Assembly (NCBI GenBank): GCA_021802185.1
Contig: JAKAAV010000080.1
Coordinates: 1-8,136, forward strand
DNA length: 8,136 bases
Source of the DNA: Chloroflexota bacterium
GTDB taxonomy: Bacteria; Chloroflexota; Limnocylindria; Limnocylindrales; CSP1-4
Direction: 5' to 3'
Shown: in pieces, positions 1 to 5,140 of the stretch
Layout: each line of letters starts with the position of its first letter
How positions within the stretch are numbered: the first letter of the stretch is position 1
The notes under the pieces: generated by a model
What the model saw: only the letters and a program-made list of their open reading frames with translations
Databases searched by the model: none
Told to the model about the DNA's origin: nothing
Position numbers and translations under genes: made by a program

Positions 1-25
1 CCCCTCGCATTGCTCGGGCCCTGAG

Positions 26-62
26 GTCCGCTCCGCCGACGCGACGAGTCGGCGGAGCGGAC
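26..62. terminator. Perfect 15-bp GC-rich stem-loop upstream of midA
   Basis: Bases 26-40 and 48-62 are exact reverse complements, separated by the 7-base loop GCGACGA. No T-run follows on either strand, so it is not a textbook intrinsic terminator, but strong GC hairpins without U-tracts are common at gene ends in high-GC bacteria. In frame 1 a TGA at 22-24 lies two bases before the stem and could end a plus-strand gene lying off the left edge (only seven codons visible, so that gene is not annotated). This position favours a terminator. An operator or an mRNA-stability hairpin in front of midA is the alternative. Confidence 0.5.
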
Positions 63-88
63 GAAGACGGGCCGCGCGAGCGTCGGCG

Positions 89-94
89 TACCCT
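89..94 (+). promoter_or_regulatory. Candidate -10 element (TACCCT) for leaderless midA
   Basis: TACCCT fits the TANNNT -10 pattern and its last base lies six bases before the midA ATG at 101. A transcript would therefore begin at or next to the start codon. No Shine-Dalgarno sequence is visible before the ATG (the preceding bases are CCCTGCCCCG), which agrees with a leaderless mRNA. No convincing -35 element is seen. This is a motif match only. Confidence 0.3.
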
Positions 95-100
95 GCCCCG

Positions 101-1357
101 ATGCGCTCTGAATCGCAGCCCGGCGGCGCCCTGCCCGACCCGCCCTCGCCGGAAACGCCGATCGCCCCGGCGCCGGCCTCCGGCGATCTCGACCTCGTCG
201 CCACGATTCGTGACGAGATCCTGCGCGACGGCCCGATCACGTTCGCCCGTTTCATGCAGCGCGCGCTGTACGAGCCCGGCCACGGGTACTACGTCGCGCC
301 CGAGGAGCGCCCGGGCAGGACCGGCGACTTCCTGACGTCGCCCGAGGCGCACTGGCTGTTCGGTCGAACGATCGCGCGCCAGGTCTCGGAGTGCTGGGAG
401 CGTCTGGGCCGGCCAAGGTCATTCGCTGTCCGCGAATACGGCGCCGGCAGCGGCGCGCTCGCGGCGCCGATGCTCGCCGGGATCCGCGAGGAGTCGGCGG
501 GCGCCTTTGCCGCGACGCGGTACGAGCCGATCGAGGCGAACGCACACCGCCTGGCGGAGCTGCGGGCGGCGCTCGAGCAGGAGAGACTCGACGACCGGCT
601 GTCGCCCGGCGATCTGCGAGCGGCCGAGCGACCGCCGGAGCCCCAGGCGGGTTTCACGGGCGTCGTCCTCGCGAACGAGTTCGTGGACGCGATGCCGGTC
701 CACCGCGTCGAGCGGCGGGAAGGCCGCCTCGTCGAGGTCGGCGTCGCGTGGCGTGACGGCCGCTTCGTGGACGAGCCGATGCCGCCGTCGACGCCCGAGC
801 TGGAGGCATACCTGGAACGGGCCGCTGTGCAGCTGGCGGAGGGCCAGCGCACGGAGATCAACCTCGGGATCCGGCCGTGGTTCGCGCAGCTGGCCGAGGA
901 GATGACGCGCGGCTGGGTCTTCGTGATCGACTACGGGTTGCCGGCCGCGGAGCTGCACTCGGCGCGGCGGCGGCAGGGGACGCTGAAGGCGATCGCCCGT
1001 CAGCAGGTCCTCGCCGACCCGTACGCCGACGTCGGGCGGCAGGACCTGACGGCGCACGTCGACCTGACCGCGCTCGAGCTGGCGGCGCGCGACGCCGGGT
1101 TCGATGCGGTCGGGCGGACGACGCAGGGACGCTTTCTCGTCGCGCTGGACCTCGGGTCGCTGCTCCTTGAAGCGCAGCGCCGCGCGAGTTCCGTCAACGA
1201 GGCGCTCGAGACGAGATCGGCCGCGATGTGGCTGCTCGACCCGCGCCGGACCGGCGGCTTCGCGGTGTCCGTGTTCGGGCGCGACGTCCCGCTCGAGCCA
1301 CCGCTTCGCGGGCTCGCGGACCCGACGGCGCGAGCTACTTGTCGACGCCGCCCATGA
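101..1357 (+). CDS. midA: MidA/NDUFAF7-family SAM-dependent protein arginine methyltransferase (class I MTase)
   Basis: A 418-residue protein of the MidA/NDUFAF7 (DUF185) family. Family marks in order: the substrate-side block GDFLTSPEAHWLFG (residues 75-88), the SAM-binding glycine motif EYGAGSGALA (112-121), the signature block LANEFVDAMPVHRV (190-203), FVIDYG (274-279), then GTLKAI (293-298) and QDLTAHVDLTAL (314-325). The first 30 residues are Pro/Ala-rich and probably disordered. The ATG at 101 has no Shine-Dalgarno sequence but has a -10-like TACCCT at the spacing expected for a leaderless transcript. Human NDUFAF7 is a complex I assembly factor that symmetrically dimethylates an arginine of NDUFS2, the NuoD homologue. 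The bacterial role is less well established. The 3' end overlaps the 3' end of nuoD by 23 bp on the opposite strand, so the neighbour is the predicted substrate gene. Family assignment is firm; the methylation target in this organism is inference. Confidence 0.93.
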   Translation: MRSESQPGGALPDPPSPETPIAPAPASGDLDLVATIRDEILRDGPITFARFMQRALYEPGHGYYVAPEERPGRTGDFLTSPEAHWLFGRTIARQVSECWERLGRPRSFAVREYGAGSGALAAPMLAGIREESAGAFAATRYEPIEANAHRLAELRAALEQERLDDRLSPGDLRAAERPPEPQAGFTGVVLANEFVDAMPVHRVERREGRLVEVGVAWRDGRFVDEPMPPSTPELEAYLERAAVQLAEGQRTEINLGIRPWFAQLAEEMTRGWVFVIDYGLPAAELHSARRRQGTLKAIARQQVLADPYADVGRQDLTAHVDLTALELAARDAGFDAVGRTTQGRFLVALDLGSLLLEAQRRASSVNEALETRSAAMWLLDPRRTGGFAVSVFGRDVPLEPPLRGLADPTARATCRRRP

Positions 1358-2579
1358 CCGGGTCCAGGCTTGCCAGCACGGCGATCGCGTCCTGGATCAT
1401 CACGCCCTCGGACAGCGGCTGGAGCGACTGGAGGTTGTTGAACGAGGGATCGTGGATGCGCATGCGGTACGGGCGGTTCGTGCCGTCGCTCATGGCGTAG
1501 CAGCCGTAGAGCCCGCGCGGGCTCTCGATCGCCGCCCACGCCCGTCCCGGTCGCGGGGTGATCCTCCGCGGCATCTTCGCCATGATCGGGCCGTCGGGCA
1601 TCTCGTTGATGACCTGGTCGATGATCCGGATGCTCTGCTTGATCTCGTCCACCCGGACGAGGTAGCGGGCGTACGTGTCGCCCTCCTCGCGCACCGGGAT
1701 GTCGAACTCGAGCTCCGGATAGACGCTGAACGGGTGCGCCCGGCGGACGTCGAACGGGACGCCGGCCGCGCGCAGGTTGGGACCGGTCATGTTGAGCGCG
1801 AGCGCGGTCTTCCCGTCGATGACGCCGAGGCCCTTCGTCCGCTTCACGAGGATCTCGTTCTCGTTGATCAGCGTGGTGTTGGCCTCGACCTGCTGGAGCG
1901 CGTGGCTCATCCAGTCGGCGAGGCGGCTCAGGAACTCGTGGTTGAGATCCCAGTTCACGCCGCCCACGCGCATGTAGTTGAAGAGGATCCGCTGCCCTGT
2001 GAGCGCGGCGAGCATCTCGACGATCTCGTCCCGCTCGATGAAGCTGTACAGGACCGGCGTGAGCCCGCCGATGTCGAGCGCGAGCCAGCCCATGTACAGG
2101 TTGTGGCTGTAGATCCGGTTGAGCTCGGCGACCAGGACGCGGATGAATTCCGCCCGACGCGGGACGCGGACGTCGAAGAGCTTCTCGAACGCCATCACCG
2201 GCGCCCACTCGTTGTGGAGCGCGCTGATGTAGTCCAGCGGGTCGACCTGGCTGAGGCACATGTGATAGTCGGACTGCTCGCAGATCTTCTCGACGCCGCG
2301 ATGCAGGTACCCGATGACGGGATCCAGGTCGACGACCACCTCGCCACGGATCTTCGTGACGACGCGGAGCACGCCGTGGGTGGAGGGGTGCTGCGGCCCG
2401 AGGTTCAGCAGCATCTCGCCGTCCTCGAGGCTGTAGAACTCGGCTTCGCGCTCGGAACGGGGAGAGATGGGCGGGACGGCGTCCCAGATCGTGGCCGGAC
2501 GCTCGACGAAGATCCCGGGATCGTCGGTCGACTCGACTGTCTCGGACTGCCCGCCCGTCCTGGGCTCCTTCGCGGTCAT
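1335..2579 (-). CDS. nuoD: NADH-quinone oxidoreductase subunit D (49-kDa/NDUFS2 homologue)
   Basis: A 414-residue NuoD, close to the usual length of about 400. It is a peripheral-arm subunit of complex I that forms the quinone pocket with NuoB. Visible marks: [15 protein letters not shown] (residues 58-72), YLHRGVEK (91-98), DPLDYIS (113-119), ALDIGGLTP (167-175), [11 protein letters not shown], an IESPRG block with [12 protein letters not shown], and the C-terminal DPVMGGVDK. His68 and Tyr117 match the quinone-headgroup ligands His38 and Tyr87 of Thermus Nqo4, and Asp169 is the conserved acidic residue of the ALDIG block. Arg94 aligns with human NDUFS2 Arg85, the residue methylated by NDUFAF7. 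The start at 2579 is chosen because its ATG overlaps the nuoB TGA (ATGA), with a G-rich stretch just upstream. The frame is open to 2768, but that extension is low-complexity and antisense-like. No nuoC lies between nuoB and nuoD, and no nuoE or later subunit follows. Confidence 0.96.
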   Translation of the reverse strand: MTAKEPRTGGQSETVESTDDPGIFVERPATIWDAVPPISPRSEREAEFYSLEDGEMLLNLGPQHPSTHGVLRVVTKIRGEVVVDLDPVIGYLHRGVEKICEQSDYHMCLSQVDPLDYISALHNEWAPVMAFEKLFDVRVPRRAEFIRVLVAELNRIYSHNLYMGWLALDIGGLTPVLYSFIERDEIVEMLAALTGQRILFNYMRVGGVNWDLNHEFLSRLADWMSHALQQVEANTTLINENEILVKRTKGLGVIDGKTALALNMTGPNLRAAGVPFDVRRAHPFSVYPELEFDIPVREEGDTYARYLVRVDEIKQSIRIIDQVINEMPDGPIMAKMPRRITPRPGRAWAAIESPRGLYGCYAMSDGTNRPYRMRIHDPSFNNLQSLQPLSEGVMIQDAIAVLASLDPVMGGVDK

Positions 2580-3337
2580 CGCGCCCCCCGCGACGCCGGC
2601 GACCACTCCGGCTCGTGTCCCGGCTCGCCGCCCGACTCGTCCATGCCGTCCCACTTCTGCGGCGGCCGCGGCCCGACCGCCCGCTCGGCCCAGCGGCCGC
2701 GGCGCTGCACGATGAGCTGCTGGAGCTTCATCATCCCGTAGATCAGTCCCTCGGGACGAGGCGGGCACCCGGGGACGTAGACGTCAACGGGCATGATCCG
2801 GTCGATGCCCTGGACCACCGAGTAGGAGCGCTTGTAGCGCCCGCCCGAGACGGTGCAGTCACCCATCGCGACGCACCACTTGGGCTCCGGCATCTCCTCC
2901 CAGAGGCGGAGGAGGGGACCGGCCATCTTGGTCGTGAGCGTGCCCGCCACGATCAGCACGTCCGACTGCCTCGGGCTCGCTCGGAACGGGAACATGCTGA
3001 ATCGGTCCATGTCGTTCACCGACGTGGCGGCGGACATCATCTCGATCGCGCAGCACGCCAGGCCGGAGAGCAGCGGCCAGAGGCTGTTGACGCGGAGCAG
3101 GTCGAGCAGGATGTCGGACCGAGCCGGGATGACGTCGAGCTTGCCCCAGCGGCCGTTGTCGCCCTGCGGGCCCTCCGCCTCGAGTTCGTGCAGGTGCGTG
3201 ATCGATGGGGGCCTGCCGCCGCCATAGGCGGCAGGGTTCGACGACGACCAGAAGTCGTTGGGGACGACGATCGCCTGGGCAACGGAGTCGGGCGGTGCGG
3301 CCGACGGCGTCGACGGACCGCGGGAAAGGTCAGCCAT
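2576..3337 (-). CDS. nuoB: NADH-quinone oxidoreductase subunit B (PSST/NDUFS7 homologue, N2 cluster)
   Basis: A 253-residue NuoB carrying all four cysteine ligands of the N2 [4Fe-4S] cluster: Cys95-Cys96 in [10 protein letters not shown], Cys161 in GDCTVSGG and Cys191 in [12 protein letters not shown]2 is the last iron-sulfur centre before quinone. The core NSLWPL...[10 protein letters not shown] (residues 84-207) is typical. The protein is longer than many NuoB proteins (commonly 160-200 residues): about 65 extra residues at the N-terminus and a polar tail after residue 212 (sequence [17 protein letters not shown]). ATG 3337 is preferred for its weak GGAG four bases upstream (3342-3345) and because the frame upstream of it is arginine-rich noise crossing the repeat at 3484-3532. 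The stop overlaps the nuoD start, implying translational coupling. The gene upstream is ddaH-like, not nuoA, so this is an isolated nuoB-nuoD pair within the window. Confidence 0.95.
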   Translation of the reverse strand: MADLSRGPSTPSAAPPDSVAQAIVVPNDFWSSSNPAAYGGGRPPSITHLHELEAEGPQGDNGRWGKLDVIPARSDILLDLLRVNSLWPLLSGLACCAIEMMSAATSVNDMDRFSMFPFRASPRQSDVLIVAGTLTTKMAGPLLRLWEEMPEPKWCVAMGDCTVSGGRYKRSYSVVQGIDRIMPVDVYVPGCPPRPEGLIYGMMKLQQLIVQRRGRWAERAVGPRPPQKWDGMDESGGEPGHEPEWSPASRGAR

Positions 3338-3563
3338 GGTGCTCCGAGATTCGACAGGATCGACCGCGAATATTGTCGTCCGATCCGGCCAGATGCGCTT
3401 CCGAGGCACCCTCGCGCCCTCTTGCACTCCTGTGTCACCACGCCCGGGCCGGGAGACCCGTCCGCTTCGGCGTCCCCTGGCCGCCGGCTGCGCCTGCCCG
3501 GCGCGCAGTCCGGCTGCGCCTGCCCGGCGCGCCATCTCGGGAGACGCGGACGACGTGATCGAC
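3338..3563. other. Intergenic region between ddaH and nuoB
   Basis: A 226-bp stretch with no credible gene. It holds the tandem 23-bp repeat at 3484-3532 just after the ddaH stop and, nearer nuoB, the only AT-rich patch (GCGAATATTGTC at 3366-3377), which could be part of a minus-strand nuoB promoter. No clear -35/-10 pair was found. The gap length suggests that nuoB-nuoD may have its own promoter rather than only reading through from ddaH. Confidence 0.5.
3484..3532. repeat. Tandem 23-bp direct repeat with internal hairpins
   Basis: CCGGCTGCGCCTGCCCGGCG plus CGC occurs exactly at 3484-3506 and again at 3510-3532, a period of 26 bp with the 3-bp spacer AGT. Each copy contains GCGCC-TGCCC-GGCGC, a 5-bp stem with a 5-base loop (3490-3504 and 3516-3530). 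The pair lies 31 bp downstream of the ddaH stop on the minus strand, so it may act as a termination or RNA-processing element for that transcript. It may equally be a small duplication without function. Confidence 0.75.
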
Positions 3564-4379
3564 CTACGGCACGAGTTGGACGAGGCAGGTCGGGCCACCG
3601 TCCGCCAGGTGGAACTCGTCGAGTTCCACCTCCACCACCGACTCGTCCGCCGCGCGCAGCAGTTCCGCGGTCCGCGGGCATCCGGCCGCCATCAGGACGC
3701 GGCCTCCGATCGCGAGCACGTTCGCGCCGGGCGCCTCGTCGTCCGGCACCACCAGGCGCTCGATCTCGTCGCGCGGCGCCGATCCGGGCGCGCGGTCCAG
3801 CGACGCGAACCCCGCCGCGGTGCCGATCAGCCGCCGCCGGCCGAGTGGCGTCACCGCGGTCGCGAGGTGGAGCCGGTCCGTGACGGGACACAGGAACGCG
3901 CGATATCCGAGCTCGGCTGCCACGAGCGCGAGCTGTCCGGCGCCGCAGACGTTCGTCCTGCCCGAGACGCCGATCGCGATCCGGTCGCCGTACACGATCA
4001 CGTCGCCGCCGTCGAGCGTTCCCGGCTCCTCGATCTCGACGACCGCCGCGCGCGGGGCGAGCGGCTGGGCGGCGGCGACGACGGACGCGACCTCTCCGCG
4101 ACGCGCGGCGGCACCGGGCCGCGCCACGACGAGCGTCGCGGTCGGGCCGTCCGGCTGGTCGGCGCGGGGGAGCGCCAGCAGCACGTCGGAGACGAACGTC
4201 GCGTCCGGGAGCGCGGGTTCCGGCGGCAGCGACAGGACGTCGAGGCCCGCGGCGGAGAGCGCGGAGACGAACGCCGCGTGCTGCCGGATCGCTCGTTCGA
4301 CGTCGATGCGGTCGCGCTCGGGGTGTGCCGAGATCGCGTCGCAGAACGCGGCAGACGGCTCGCGCACGAGGACGTGCAC
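3564..4379 (-). CDS. ddaH: Dimethylargininase-like amidinotransferase-fold hydrolase (DDAH family, pentein)
   Basis: A 271-residue pentein-fold protein resembling N(G),N(G)-dimethylarginine dimethylaminohydrolase, which cleaves asymmetric dimethyl- or monomethylarginine to citrulline plus an amine. Visible motifs: LPDATFVSD (57-65), [10 protein letters not shown] (119-128), GRTN (140-143), [11 protein letters not shown] (170-180) with the catalytic His171, and [13 protein letters not shown] (254-266) with the nucleophile Cys265. Compared by memory with the Pseudomonas enzyme, the guanidinium-binding Asp59 and Asp65 are kept, but the Glu of FVED is Ser64 and the Glu of LEGGD is Asp123, so substrate range may differ. 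Arginine deiminase-like activity on another guanidine is the main alternative. The start is GTG, one base after the stop of the ACT gene, with GGAGGG (4385-4390) five bases before it inside that gene, which supports translational coupling. The stop is TAG. Confidence 0.85.
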   Translation of the reverse strand: MHVLVREPSAAFCDAISAHPERDRIDVERAIRQHAAFVSALSAAGLDVLSLPPEPALPDATFVSDVLLALPRADQPDGPTATLVVARPGAAARRGEVASVVAAAQPLAPRAAVVEIEEPGTLDGGDVIVYGDRIAIGVSGRTNVCGAGQLALVAAELGYRAFLCPVTDRLHLATAVTPLGRRRLIGTAAGFASLDRAPGSAPRDEIERLVVPDDEAPGANVLAIGGRVLMAAGCPRTAELLRAADESVVEVELDEFHLADGGPTCLVQLVP

Positions 4380-4380
4380 G

Positions 4381-4764
4381 TCAGCCCTCCAGGACGGGCT
4401 TCGCCTTCTCCGGGTCGTCGACGACGAACGCGAACATCGCCCGGTCGCCCCAGCGACCGATGAACAGGTGCCCGTGCACGTTCACTCCGGCGTCGGCCAG
4501 CCGGCGCGCGATCGCCGCCATCCCGCCGGGCCGGTCGTCGACTTCCGCCAGCAGCGACTCGCCCTCGAAGTAGGTGTAGCCGCCCTCGTCGAGCACGCGG
4601 CGAGCCAGGTCGTCGTCGGCGGTCGTCATGATCACGTGGCCGACGTCCCCGAGCCCGCCGCCGCCGATGGCCCGCAGGTCGACGCCCCGGTCGGCCAGCG
4701 CCTCCGCGAGCGTCGCCAGCGCCCCCGGCTCGTTCCGGAGCTGCACGATGAACTGCTGGGCCAT
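4381..4764 (-). CDS. Tandem ACT-domain protein (putative amino-acid-binding regulator)
   Basis: A 127-residue protein made almost wholly of two ACT domains: residues 1-68, with the ligand-site loop RNEPGALATLAEAL (10-23), and residues 69-127, with DDRPGGMAAIARRLADAGVN (76-95). Each shows the ACT beta-turn-helix entry with a conserved glycine (Gly14, Gly80), and a glycine run, GGGG, sits at 34-37. No catalytic or DNA-binding domain is present. Free-standing ACT pairs usually bind amino acids and modulate a partner protein; the ligand is unknown here. The ATG at 4764 has a strong GGAGG (complement at 4770-4774) five bases upstream. One base separates it from the DDAH-like gene, so the two are probably one operon, and an arginine-related ligand would be a reasonable guess, but only a guess. 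Confidence 0.85.
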   Translation of the reverse strand: MAQQFIVQLRNEPGALATLAEALADRGVDLRAIGGGGLGDVGHVIMTTADDDLARRVLDEGGYTYFEGESLLAEVDDRPGGMAAIARRLADAGVNVHGHLFIGRWGDRAMFAFVVDDPEKAKPVLEG

Positions 4765-4824
4765 GGCTCCCTCCGCGGAGTAGCGTCGCGCCCGGCCTGC
4801 GGCCCGGCGATCGGGGTGTCCGCG

Positions 4825-4830
4825 ATTCTA
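4825..4830 (-). promoter_or_regulatory. Candidate -10 element (TAGAAT) for the ACT-ddaH operon
   Basis: On the minus strand these bases read TAGAAT, close to the TATAAT consensus, in an otherwise GC-saturated stretch about 60 bases before the ACT-gene ATG. No good -35 match is seen at 16-18 bases upstream. It is the best promoter-like element between 4765 and 5140 on this strand. Confidence 0.3.
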
Positions 4831-4865
4831 GAGCCGGCCAGCGCCGCGGGCACCTGCCGCCCGTC

Positions 4866-5078
4866 CCCTCGATGCCGGGCGGCGAGCCAGAGCAGCGATC
4901 CCGCCGATGCCAGGCCACCGGCCGCGATGGGCAGCCCCGGGAGCGGCTCGGGCAGCACGCCGAGCGCGACCGCCGCCGAGCGGCGCCCCATGCCGGACCC
5001 GAGCCCGACCGCCGAGCCGGACACGCCCTGGTACCGGCCGCGGTGCCGCAGCGGCGACAGGTCCGCGACGTGCGCGCT
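4866..5078 (-). pseudogene. Probable C-terminal remnant of an MFS transporter
   Basis: In the minus frame whose codons begin at 5078, about 71 codons without a stop read SAHVADLSPLRHRGRYQGVS, then GSAVGLGSGMGRRSAA, and end in ...GLASAGSLLWLAARHRG. The ADLSP-x-x-x-RGRYQG-x-x-GSA-x-GLGS pattern is what many major facilitator transporters show in the loop and helix near their C-terminal end, followed by a last hydrophobic helix of LLWLAAR type; here that helix is at about 4875-4945. No start codon or upstream transporter sequence survives: the frame meets a stop at 5229-5231 inside the plus-strand regulator, and there is no stop at the expected C-terminus. It is therefore a fragment, not a working gene. 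The assignment rests on motif recognition, and chance hydrophobic coding in GC-rich DNA is the alternative. Confidence 0.55.
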
Positions 5079-5126
5079 CCGCGTCCGGCCGCCGTCTCCG
5101 CGCCACCTCGGCGCTCTCGCCGCTCG

Positions 5127-5132
5127 TATGCT
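5127..5132 (+). promoter_or_regulatory. Candidate -10 element (TATGCT) for a leaderless regulator gene
   Basis: TATGCT fits TANNNT and ends eight bases before the ATG at 5141, placing the predicted transcription start at or within a base or two of the start codon. No Shine-Dalgarno sequence precedes the ATG (CTGTTCGACC). The arrangement parallels the one before midA. Confidence 0.35.
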
Positions 5133-5140
5133 GTTCGACC

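Noticed and set aside
1..24. Possible last seven codons of an upstream plus-strand gene ending in TGA at 22-24
   Set aside because: Too short to identify; the only support is the hairpin directly after the stop.
1104..2741. Plus-strand open frame of 545 codons opposite nuoD
   Set aside because: It is antisense to nuoD, whose conservation is unmistakable, and its translation is acidic/His-rich shadow sequence without any family motif.
2580..2768. N-terminal extension of nuoD upstream of the ATG at 2579
   Set aside because: The extra 63 codons overlap nuoB, read as Ala/Arg/Gly noise, and the ATGA overlap gives a natural start at 2579.
3338..3598. N-terminal extension of nuoB to 3598
   Set aside because: It would run back into ddaH through the tandem repeat and is Arg-rich without similarity to NuoB; ATG 3337 has a Shine-Dalgarno-like GGAG.
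4632..5024. A full minus-strand gene starting at GTG 5024 and running into the ACT gene
   Set aside because: Only its first part looks like protein (the MFS-like remnant); the rest is out-of-frame shadow of the ACT gene, and no ribosome site precedes it. Kept only as a pseudogene fragment.
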